Origin: Gammaproteobacteria bacterium
GTDB taxonomy: Bacteria > Pseudomonadota > Gammaproteobacteria > GRL18
Direction of reading: 5' to 3'
DNA length: 37,480 bases
Assembly (NCBI GenBank): GCA_015231865.1
Contig: JADGAU010000013.1
Span: 1-37,480, forward strand
Position numbers and translations under genes: made by a program. Under the pieces are notes generated by a model. That model saw nothing but the letters and a program-made list of their open reading frames with translations, was not told the origin of the DNA and searched no databases. Of the stretch, positions 1-8,565 are shown one piece after another. How positions within the stretch are numbered: position 1 is the stretch's first letter; each line of letters starts with the position of its first letter.

Positions 1-1219
1 TATAATCTGCATAAGTTTTACATAAAGCTTTAGCCTTAGAAAATATTTCCTGTGATAATGATAAATCATTAAGATAGTCATCACCTGATGCAACAGAAAA
101 GATATTTTTATAATCTTTAAAATCTGAGGCGTAGTTATCTAAATAATCTCTAACAATTTTTTGAACATTTACTTTATCTTGTCCATAGTCTAATAATGAA
201 TCTGCTATTGAAACTAATAAGCTCTTATCAACGTCATCAATACTCTGACATATCTTTTCATATGCCATTAACAAATTTTCACTGGCAAAGTCATCAAAAG
301 TACCGCCACTACTTAGGCCTACATCATAAAAGTCATTGTAACTAGTAGAAAGTTTCTGTGCTTTTAGATAAACATTTTTTGACCAATTTTTATCGTCATA
401 GGTCATATCTAAAGATTGTGCCAGACTTATTGCTTGAGCAACTGAAGTTATTTTTCCTTCTGCTGCTTTATAATAATTTCGCGATTGTTGTTTAAAACCA
501 TAAGTAGCCAAAGAGTCTGCCATACGAATTAAATTATCGAAGGATTGAACACCATCAACTTTGATCAGTTGATAAACTTTATCCATCTGTTTTTGAGCAT
601 CTGGTAATTCGTAGTCTTTTATATACTCGGTTGAATTAATTAACTCTATTAATATTTTGTTAAGGTCATTATGTGATTCAAATTCTTTGACCACTTTTAT
701 AAATGGATTATAAACCTCCATTTTGTCTTCATGATTAACGTTCTTAATCCATTCAGCAACATCTGTTAATGTTTTGCTTATAAGCTCATTGCCAGTGGGA
801 ACACAATTAAATTCAACAATTTTTTTCAACACATGGGCTATTGTTATTACTGTTTCATTAAGCAAATCCATTTTAATTTTGGTTCCGCCAACAAAAAATG
901 TTTTACTTTCTTCATTCGTAATTTCAATACTGTCGAGAAATTTTATTGAGCCGGGATCTTCCATTAAAGCTCTGTAATAGATAGCATCATGTGTAATGAT
1001 AAATCCATCTTTTGCAGAACCAAAAGCCGTATCATCATGTAATACCAGAACGTCTTCAGCTTTAATATTAGTGGCGTAACTTGCAATAGCATTACTTAGT
1101 TTCTTTTGAAATTTAGTATTTGATTGTTCTAAAGGATCTAATGCATTAAATAAATTTGTATTTTCATTTGCTTTTGTTAATAAACTTTTTATTTCATCTA
1201 ATTGAGCATTATTTAACAT
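1..1219 (-). CDS. Uncharacterised protein, 3' end truncated by window edge; N-terminal PH-like (bPH-type) segment and helical-repeat-like C-terminal part
   Basis: Reverse-strand translation from ATG at 1219 (MLNNAQLDEIKSLLTKANENTNLFNALDPLEQSNTKFQKKLSNAIASYATNIKAEDVLVLHDDTAFGSAKDGFIITHDAIYYRAL...) stays open to base 1 (about 406 codons, no stop). Absent from the supplied ORF track, presumably because it has no stop inside the window. Confidence 0.85.
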   Translation of the reverse strand, partial: MLNNAQLDEIKSLLTKANENTNLFNALDPLEQSNTKFQKKLSNAIASYATNIKAEDVLVLHDDTAFGSAKDGFIITHDAIYYRALMEDPGSIKFLDSIEITNEESKTFFVGGTKIKMDLLNETVITIAHVLKKIVEFNCVPTGNELISKTLTDVAEWIKNVNHEDKMEVYNPFIKVVKEFESHNDLNKILIELINSTEYIKDYELPDAQKQMDKVYQLIKVDGVQSFDNLIRMADSLATYGFKQQSRNYYKAAEGKITSVAQAISLAQSLDMTYDDKNWSKNVYLKAQKLSTSYNDFYDVGLSSGGTFDDFASENLLMAYEKICQSIDDVDKSLLVSIADSLLDYGQDKVNVQKIVRDYLDNYASDFKDYKNIFSVASGDDYLNDLSLSQEIFSKAKALCKTYADY

Positions 1220-1434
1220 TTTAGTATTCCTAAATTAATTACTTTTTTATAATGGTTTTGTATCTTTGATTGGAATATAGAATTAACCATTATACTAACA
1301 AGCAATTGTCAGATTAATGTCAGATTTATAAATATTAAAAAAATTTTAATCCAGCTATTATCAAATTTATAATTAATCGATTAGACTGTACAATCTATTA
1401 TTCTAACAACGACCTAAAATTAGAGATTTGACTA

Positions 1435-3672
1435 GTGAAAAAGCTTTTTACCCCCCTGTTATCTTATAGACCCTATCAAACATTGATGACATTTTTGGTT
1501 TGTAATTTGCTTTTAATATCTTCCGTTGTTGCTGACAATTCGTTACAACAAAATACAAATGCCATCATCAGTTCTGAGTCACAAACAGACAATCAAACAA
1601 AAAAAAGTAACGAAAGTATTACTTTAGTCGATTTATCTAGTCCACGTTCAACCATGCGCAGTTTTCTACTGGCTATCCAGGATGCAAATAATCAACTACC
1701 AAACCGGATTGAGGATGCAACCAAATGTCTAAATTTATCAAAATTAGAAGGAAGTAATGAGGAAATCAAAAAACAGGCGGCTTTGATAGCACAACGTCTA
1801 TCTAAGCTTATTGATAAAATTGGTGTAAATGTAGACGATATTCCTGATAGTGGCATTAAAAACTTGTGGTACTTTTTTGAACTAAAAGATAAAAAACATC
1901 GTTATGACTTTATTGCCCTACAATATGATAAACAATCAAAAAACTGGTTGTTTAGTCCTGGAACATTAAAATCCCTTCCTGTTTTGGAAAATTATTTTGT
2001 AAAACAGCAGACAAACAAAACTATAGAAAATATATCAGATGCTCGCAACAGTCCCAGAGCCACCATGGCATCATTTCTTAAAGCCATGAATTATGAAGCT
2101 ACGGATTATGAATCAGCCATCCAATGTCTAGATAGTTCAGAAATTGAAGCGACAGCCTGGCAAACGATTGCACAACGCAGAGCGGTAGAATTAAAAAATG
2201 TCATTGATAAAATCCGCTATGTCATTTTAAGTGAAATACCCGATGAAAATACAGGTGAACCCTATATTTGGTACACCAGTACAAATGGCAATATTAGCTT
2301 ACAACGGATTAACTCTGGCGATTATAAGGGTGAATGGCGCTTTAGTGCAGAAACGATTAACGATATTCCTAAATTATATAAAGCATTTGAAAATCAACAA
2401 ATCCTGGCTGAACTGCGTGCTCGTGGCTCAAAAGAAATGTTAACAATTGGCATGCGCATAGAAAAAAATATGCCTGAATGGTTACGAGATGACTACCTGG
2501 CTTTACAAGTCTGGCAATGGCTTGGACTGGTTTTAGTTATTTTTGTCTGTTGGATAATACGTTTAATTACGCCTTCCATTTTAAGTTTTGTTTTATCACC
2601 CTTTATTCAAAAAATTATTTTATGTAGTAGAAATATACTTAAAGATGCCTTTGACTCCTCTGGAATATTAGTCGCTTTTATCGTCTGGTTTTATTCAATT
2701 CACTACTTTCAATTACCGGCAAATCTATTGGCGTTTTTAGTTCCCATTAGTAAATTTATGATTACCTTTAGTCTGCTTTTGACTGGCTATCGTATTGTTG
2801 ACGTATTGGGTGAGCACATCATATCTAACAGAAATATTCAACTGACATCCAATGATGAATTATTAATTCCATTAATTACAAAAATATTACGGTTACTGGT
2901 TGTCTTTGCAGTCATTCTATTTATTCTGGAATTCTGGTTTAACCAGCCGCCATCAACCGTTATTGGTGCGCTAGGTATTGGCGGTGTTGCCTTAGCACTG
3001 GCTGCAAAAGATACCCTTGGCAACTTTTTTGGTTCCATAACGGTTTTAGTCGATAAACCCTTTAGTGTTGGCGATTGGATAGAAATTGGTGATGTTGAAG
3101 GTACTGTTGAGCATGTTGGTTTTCGCTCAACCCGTATCAGAACATTTTATAATTCTATGATCACAATACCAAATTCACGGATGGTTGATAGCCATGTGGA
3201 TAATTATGGCGCCAGAAAATACAGGAGAATAAAAACTTATTTGAATCTGACCTATGATACACCTCCAGAAAAAATTGATGCTTTTTGTGAAGGAATACGT
3301 GAATTAGTTAGGCTGCACCCATTTACCCGCAAAGATTATTATCACGTTTACTTTAACCAGTTTGCAGATAGCTCATTAAATATTTTATTGTATATCTTTT
3401 TAGAAACACCTGACTGGTCTACAGAATTACGTGAACGCCATAACTTATTTTTAGACATAATCCACCTTTCTAAAAAACTAGATGTTTCTTTTGCATTTCC
3501 AAGTCAAACACTTTATTTTGATAACGATAGTTCGCATAAACATAATGAAATTGATAACAGCGAGATATTAGGCGTAGAAAAAGCAGCTGAAGTCTATGAA
3601 AATGTTCAGAAACGATACTATCCTAAACCCGAACCCGTAGTGATTTCTCAGGCACCTAGTTCAAAAAAATAA
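1435..3672 (+). CDS. MscS-family mechanosensitive ion channel with N-terminal periplasmic region
   Basis: GTG start; signal-like N-terminus, several TM segments, then the MscS core (GALGIGGVALALAAKDTLGNFFGSITVLVDKPFSVGDWIEIGDVEGTVEHVGFRSTRIRTFYNSMITIPNS). Confidence 0.95.
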   Translation: MKKLFTPLLSYRPYQTLMTFLVCNLLLISSVVADNSLQQNTNAIISSESQTDNQTKKSNESITLVDLSSPRSTMRSFLLAIQDANNQLPNRIEDATKCLNLSKLEGSNEEIKKQAALIAQRLSKLIDKIGVNVDDIPDSGIKNLWYFFELKDKKHRYDFIALQYDKQSKNWLFSPGTLKSLPVLENYFVKQQTNKTIENISDARNSPRATMASFLKAMNYEATDYESAIQCLDSSEIEATAWQTIAQRRAVELKNVIDKIRYVILSEIPDENTGEPYIWYTSTNGNISLQRINSGDYKGEWRFSAETINDIPKLYKAFENQQILAELRARGSKEMLTIGMRIEKNMPEWLRDDYLALQVWQWLGLVLVIFVCWIIRLITPSILSFVLSPFIQKIILCSRNILKDAFDSSGILVAFIVWFYSIHYFQLPANLLAFLVPISKFMITFSLLLTGYRIVDVLGEHIISNRNIQLTSNDELLIPLITKILRLLVVFAVILFILEFWFNQPPSTVIGALGIGGVALALAAKDTLGNFFGSITVLVDKPFSVGDWIEIGDVEGTVEHVGFRSTRIRTFYNSMITIPNSRMVDSHVDNYGARKYRRIKTYLNLTYDTPPEKIDAFCEGIRELVRLHPFTRKDYYHVYFNQFADSSLNILLYIFLETPDWSTELRERHNLFLDIIHLSKKLDVSFAFPSQTLYFDNDSSHKHNEIDNSEILGVEKAAEVYENVQKRYYPKPEPVVISQAPSSKK

Positions 3673-3744
3673 ATTAGAGTTTATACATGAATTGCTGCTT
3701 TTTGGTACTTTATATAACCTTGTAAAAAATATGAAATATCTGGT

Positions 3745-4113
3745 TTGGGACGTTGGAGTCAGCTAAAAGAAAAAGGCAGAAATAGTTTTACTTACTATAC
3801 TGTATACTGCGAGTCTGGAAAAGTCCTTGCCCAATTACTTCTCGAACATAAATTTCATTCAGTAGGTCATCCCAAGTTGCATTCACTGGAAGCTGATCTA
3901 CTAACTTATGAGCTCCATCTTTTATTAAAACACTGGGTATATATTACTCCTGATAAAAACATGTTTCATAAGTATAAGCAATTGAGTATTTATAGGCTAC
4001 AAATTATATTACTATTAATATGTGTTTTATTGTCAAAACTTTCATTTTCACAAAGGTTTTTAATTATTCTACTTTTTGCCAGTAAAACTCCAAAAATGGA
4101 AATGGCAGGTTAA
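3745..4113 (+). CDS. Hypothetical protein or degenerate ORF
   Basis: 122 aa ORF with TTG start and no recognisable domain; its 3' end overlaps the convergent radical SAM gene by 50 bp. Confidence 0.25.
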   Translation: MGRWSQLKEKGRNSFTYYTVYCESGKVLAQLLLEHKFHSVGHPKLHSLEADLLTYELHLLLKHWVYITPDKNMFHKYKQLSIYRLQIILLLICVLLSKLSFSQRFLIILLFASKTPKMEMAG

Positions 4114-5911
4114 TGGCCTGGATATGATAAAAAGCATTTTTTTTCTGTTTCTGATAATGATATTCACGCAAGGTCTTTGTTGTAAAGTACAGATTGTTGC
4201 GAACCCCGTTGATAAATAGCGATTGATGCAGTTTTACAAAAGAACTTAAATCAAATTGCAAGTTCCCCTTTGTTGACGATGATAATGCTTTAAAACTCTG
4301 TTGATAGACACAATAATCAACAATGTGCTCCTGCTTTTCACGGCCTTCATCGCCATAGCGAACCAAAGTATTTCTAAGCATCATCAGTTGTATATAATTA
4401 TTAACCGGATCTTTACTATTAATCGCAAAGATTGTTGCTGGCACTGTTAAAATAATGGATGAGTTTTCTGTCAGCAGCGCCATTTCATTTTTATTGGATA
4501 ATATCGGACTGGATAAAGGATAGTTAAAAGTATCAATTGTTAAACTAAATAATTCTGCACAATAAAGTTGCTGTAAAATTTGATCCGATTTTATTAACTG
4601 ACTTAAGCTATTTTGTTGTTCATATAACTCAGGCGTTAAATAGTGATTTTTAACCGGTTCTAGTTCCGGTGTCGTAATACTTTTTAAATTATTTCGATAT
4701 TTATATTTTAAAGCATAGTCTTGAATAATAGTTTCAGTATATGGCGGATACTTATCCGGGTGATCGGCATAGATGGCCTTTTGCAAAAGACAGGTATAGC
4801 TTTTTGTCAGTTTGGTTTGCTCACGTACAAAAACACAGCCCTGGTGACAATATGGCAGATATAAACATTGAAAACATTCATCATTTGAATCCAGTTTATT
4901 TTCGATGGCTTCTATAGTCTGCCAACCTGAATTCATCAGTTCATTAATTGATTGTTTAAAAATATTACCATAGCGAAAAGACTTAGATGACTGCCCTCTT
5001 GGACAGGAATAAATATCACCATTACTTTGTAATAAAAAGAATTTATCACCACAATTGATGGCACTACAACAGAATTCAGGAGTAAATTCTTTAAACCAAT
5101 GTGTCATTAATCCCTGCTCTAGCTCTGTTCCCATAAACGCTTTTTTTAAAGCATGATAAAATTCTACTTGCTGATTCTGAGTCAACATTTCAGTACCAGG
5201 AATTTGTTTAATAAACTTGTTTTGATTTTCAATGCTATCAAATGAAAACATGACATTAAACTTAGCCATATTTAAACCAATATCATTATGAATAAATTTT
5301 ATGTCAGCGATTAATGCATCCATATGGTTAATATGTTCTTGAGTAATAACACAGGAAATTTTTTTATGGTGAGGGTAGCTTGCCAATAATTTAAGATTAT
5401 CCGTAATTTTATTTAATGTGGATTTATTATTTTTATCCAGACGATACTTTTCATGCAAGCTTAAAGGTAAATCAACACTGGCACTGATAGACACCTGATA
5501 TTGATCAAATAATTCATATAACTTATCAAAATTATAAAGATTGGTTTTAATATGAACGGGATTTAATGGAAAATTAGCAGCCTGAATTTTTTCTGCATGC
5601 GTTTGATAATAATCATGTGCAAAAGATAATAGTGACCTTAATAAGGATTTGGAGATAGCTGTTGGTTCCCCACCATGAAATGATAAATTAAATGGAATAA
5701 TATTTTCTTGAGTAAATTTATCTATTGCTGTTTTTAAGGTTTGCAGAGCTTTTGTTGTATCCGTGATTTCATCAGTTCCGGTTCCCAGATAGCAGTACTG
5801 ACAGGCCATATTGCAATAATTGCTTGGCGCATATAGCAGATGAATAAATTTATATTCCGGGCCATTATTTAACAAAGCTAATTCTTCCAATGCGGTATAA
5901 GCCAAAGCCAA
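4064..5911 (-). CDS. Radical SAM/SPASM domain protein (putative peptide/protein maturase) with about 230 aa C-terminal extension
   Basis: CX3CX2C motif (CNMACQYC), LSFHGGEPT, SPASM-like cysteines (CCSAINCGDKFFLLQSNGDIYSCPRGQ ... CFQCLYLPYCHQGC). Confidence 0.93.
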   Translation of the reverse strand: MALAYTALEELALLNNGPEYKFIHLLYAPSNYCNMACQYCYLGTGTDEITDTTKALQTLKTAIDKFTQENIIPFNLSFHGGEPTAISKSLLRSLLSFAHDYYQTHAEKIQAANFPLNPVHIKTNLYNFDKLYELFDQYQVSISASVDLPLSLHEKYRLDKNNKSTLNKITDNLKLLASYPHHKKISCVITQEHINHMDALIADIKFIHNDIGLNMAKFNVMFSFDSIENQNKFIKQIPGTEMLTQNQQVEFYHALKKAFMGTELEQGLMTHWFKEFTPEFCCSAINCGDKFFLLQSNGDIYSCPRGQSSKSFRYGNIFKQSINELMNSGWQTIEAIENKLDSNDECFQCLYLPYCHQGCVFVREQTKLTKSYTCLLQKAIYADHPDKYPPYTETIIQDYALKYKYRNNLKSITTPELEPVKNHYLTPELYEQQNSLSQLIKSDQILQQLYCAELFSLTIDTFNYPLSSPILSNKNEMALLTENSSIILTVPATIFAINSKDPVNNYIQLMMLRNTLVRYGDEGREKQEHIVDYCVYQQSFKALSSSTKGNLQFDLSSFVKLHQSLFINGVRNNLYFTTKTLREYHYQKQKKNAFYHIQAINLPFPFLEFYWQKVE

Positions 5912-6710
5912 TCATCAACATCAGGATATCTAAGATGAATAAATAATTAGCAGAATTGAATGAAAAATTAGCTCTATGTATTATAAATATTGCAAATGGT
6001 GCATAGATCATTAATACAAATAAAATAAGTAATCGAAATCGAAAACGCTTAAAGATACCATTTTTATCACCATGATAAATTAAAGTTGGTGTATCGACAT
6101 CATTGGCACAAGAAACAGTAGTGCAGCCATTATTATTTCCTGTCACCATAGCCCAGACCTGTAAATTCGCTTTTTCTGGTAACCAGTATTCTGATGTTTT
6201 ATAGCTGGTATATTTTGCCTGATCAAACTCTTTCGCAGCATCAATAGGAATTTGCTTCGATTCTGTTATTTTCGATTTTAAGTTGACCATAAATCTCATG
6301 GGTTTATCAATGGCAATATGGATTAACTTATTTTGTGCCTTGTTTTGGGAAGTGAGTAAAAGAGGCAACTGTTCTGATTCTTCTTTATAAATCACAGGCT
6401 GATGAGTTTTCATGCCCTTTCCAGGCTTTTTAGCTTTTGTCTGAAATACGGCCCGAATTGTTGCTCCCCAGTAACCACAACGTTTTTTTGTTACCGGTAA
6501 AATCATTTGTGGCATAGCAAGACGACCAGAAAAGAAAATATAATCACCATTGCTAATCTGATCTGTAATGGAGGCAGCAGTTTGTAATTTTAGATAAAAC
6601 TTTCTTAACGTCAGACTTCGTAAAAAGGCTTTAATAAAAAATATAAATAAAATAACAATCACAACATAATTTACAAAAACGACAAATTCTCTATCCATTA
6701 TTATTGCCAT
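5865..6710 (-). CDS. Membrane protein with GIDE-like domain
   Basis: N-terminal TM, central segment (GDYIFFSGRLAMPQMILPVTKKRCGYWGATIRAVFQ...) resembling GIDE-type membrane proteins, two C-terminal TM segments. Start overlaps the stop of the upstream ORF, possibly at the second ATG (ATGGATAG). Confidence 0.7.
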   Translation of the reverse strand: MAIIMDREFVVFVNYVVIVILFIFFIKAFLRSLTLRKFYLKLQTAASITDQISNGDYIFFSGRLAMPQMILPVTKKRCGYWGATIRAVFQTKAKKPGKGMKTHQPVIYKEESEQLPLLLTSQNKAQNKLIHIAIDKPMRFMVNLKSKITESKQIPIDAAKEFDQAKYTSYKTSEYWLPEKANLQVWAMVTGNNNGCTTVSCANDVDTPTLIYHGDKNGIFKRFRFRLLILFVLMIYAPFAIFIIHRANFSFNSANYLFILDILMLMIGFGLYRIGRISFVK

Positions 6711-7071
6711 TGTTGTTATTATTGTTATTGTTGTTGTTATTTGAATAACTTATTTCCAAACCATCTAAGACAGAAGCTCCTGCAACCATTGATGAAGCTT
6801 TGCCAAGATAATATTCTGGTTTAACACGAGAAACCTTTACACCATCAAAAGTATAAACATTATCATCTTCTGAAGTATAAGGGATTGAATTAATGATCTG
6901 ATCTTTTTGATAAAAATAAAGAATTGATCGTTTAAAAATCAGGTGTTTATCATCTGCTTGCTGTTGAAAGAAAGACTGTATTGCCTGTTTTAAATTGTCG
7001 TATTGCTTATCAAATGCTTCAATTCCTATGCCTTGTAAAAATAAATGTATTTGTTGTTCCAACTGATTCAT
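6691..7071 (-). CDS. Small protein with poly-Asn/Gly C-terminal tail; candidate modified substrate of the downstream radical SAM enzyme
   Basis: 126 aa ORF ending ...LDGLEISYSNNNNNNNNNNNGNNNG*; first gene of an overlapping three-gene run ending in a radical SAM/SPASM protein. Confidence 0.75.
   Translation of the reverse strand: MNQLEQQIHLFLQGIGIEAFDKQYDNLKQAIQSFFQQQADDKHLIFKRSILYFYQKDQIINSIPYTSEDDNVYTFDGVKVSRVKPEYYLGKASSMVAGASVLDGLEISYSNNNNNNNNNNNGNNNG
6694..6741 (-). repeat. AAY-type trinucleotide microsatellite encoding N(11)GNNNG
   Basis: Minus strand AAT AAC AAC AAC AAT AAC AAT AAT AAC AAC AAT GGC AAT AAT AAT GGA, followed by TAG. Confidence 0.9.
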
Positions 7072-7150
7072 TCATAACCTCTATATTGATAGTTAACGCG
7101 CGCTAGCAAAAAAATATAAATAATCGTAGTAACAATACAGAAATAAAAAA

Positions 7151-8413
7151 TCAAATCCCCCTAAATTTTTTAGCCTGTAGTAAAAATAAAAATAAAGTGC
7201 CAAGGCACATCATAATTGCAGCAAAGTATAAGCCATAGTTATAATTGCCACTTTGCTCAGTTAAGTATCCAGTAAAAATAGGTGCCAAAATTTGAGCAAT
7301 ACCATAAGCAATGGTCATTTTACCCATTAACCTTGCTGGACTACTAGGATAAAACCGTCCTGCCATGGTTAAAACTAAACTAACGATGCCAAGAAATGTC
7401 ATACCAAATAAGATGGTGCTAAACATAATTAAAATAATATTACTAGTTAATGATGGTATGATAATCGCCACAATTTGCACACTATAAGCCATAATTAGAG
7501 AATTAATAATACCAATTCTACGGGCGATAAAATCAAACAGTATACAAGCTGGCGCTGCCGCTAACCCAAGGATCAAAAAGCTAAACGTCCCCTTTCCTTC
7601 TAAACCTGGTAATAAATCGACTATCGCAACAATAAAAGTTGCACTAACTACATAACCTATGCCCGCACAAAAATAAGCCAGCATAAAAATATAAATAAAA
7701 CTTTTTTCCGGTGGTTTATCCTCTATCTGCTTACCACTATTAGTAAGCTTGCTAATCTTTGGTTTAGGCAACCATAACCAAGCAGGAATGAATAAAAACA
7801 GTCCAACAAATGAAAGACTTATCCATTGTTGAGCCCAATTAAAATCAGGGCTCATTAATTCAACACCTAACGCCACAACAACAATGCCAAACCCAAGTCC
7901 ACTAAAATGAATACCTAGTTCTGTTTTATGTCCATGTCTAATAAGCCAGTTCATAATTAGGCCAGAACCTAGTAACAAACCTGCAGCACTGCTAAGTCCA
8001 GCAAAAAAACGGGATATTTCCCATAACCAGATATTATTACTCAGCCCCATCAGCGCGGTTGTAAGAACAGCAACGATTAAACCCAGGCGATATAGCCGGT
8101 CTTTTAATTCAAGGTTTTTGATAAATGAAGCAATGACGGCACCACAGAAGTAGCCCATATAGTTGACACCAGCCAGCCAGCCAGACTCAGCGATACCTAA
8201 ACCTGCTTGCTGCTGCATAATAGGCAGCAGTGGTGTATAAGAAAATCTGGCAATACCCAACATCAAAATCAGACTGCAGATCCCAGCAAAGAGCACTTTT
8301 AAACGTTCAATTTGTTGAATTAACACATTCCTAATCTGACAATATTTAAATTTTTCAGTCCAGTTTATAAAGCTTATTATTGAATATTCACACAAATTTG
8401 ATAAAAGTGTCAA
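7151..8413 (-). CDS. YbfB/YjiJ family MFS transporter
   Basis: ORF with multiple TM segments; typical start of the fold at ...RLKVLFAGICSLILMLGIARFSYTPLLPIMQQQAGLGIAESGWLAGVNYMGY. True start may be internal, near the GTG before LIQQIERLK. Confidence 0.85.
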   Translation of the reverse strand: MTLLSNLCEYSIISFINWTEKFKYCQIRNVLIQQIERLKVLFAGICSLILMLGIARFSYTPLLPIMQQQAGLGIAESGWLAGVNYMGYFCGAVIASFIKNLELKDRLYRLGLIVAVLTTALMGLSNNIWLWEISRFFAGLSSAAGLLLGSGLIMNWLIRHGHKTELGIHFSGLGFGIVVVALGVELMSPDFNWAQQWISLSFVGLFLFIPAWLWLPKPKISKLTNSGKQIEDKPPEKSFIYIFMLAYFCAGIGYVVSATFIVAIVDLLPGLEGKGTFSFLILGLAAAPACILFDFIARRIGIINSLIMAYSVQIVAIIIPSLTSNIILIMFSTILFGMTFLGIVSLVLTMAGRFYPSSPARLMGKMTIAYGIAQILAPIFTGYLTEQSGNYNYGLYFAAIMMCLGTLFLFLLQAKKFRGI

Positions 8414-8565
8414 TCATTGTAGTGTAATTTTTAGAAAAGTATTATAATATTTTTGAGTCTGTTTAATGAAAAAAAATATTAGCTATTGATTTGATTATAC
8501 ACTTGATAAAGACGAGTTTTATCAAAAAATTATCCATGTTTAGAACATCAATTAAAGTATAAATT

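Noticed and set aside
774-977. 67 aa plus-strand ORF in the track
   Set aside because: Antisense shadow of the long minus-strand frame 1..1219, which has much better protein-like composition.
2838-3038. 66 aa antisense ORF inside the MscS gene (and 2231..2443 in another frame)
   Set aside because: Lie wholly within a strongly supported MscS coding sequence.
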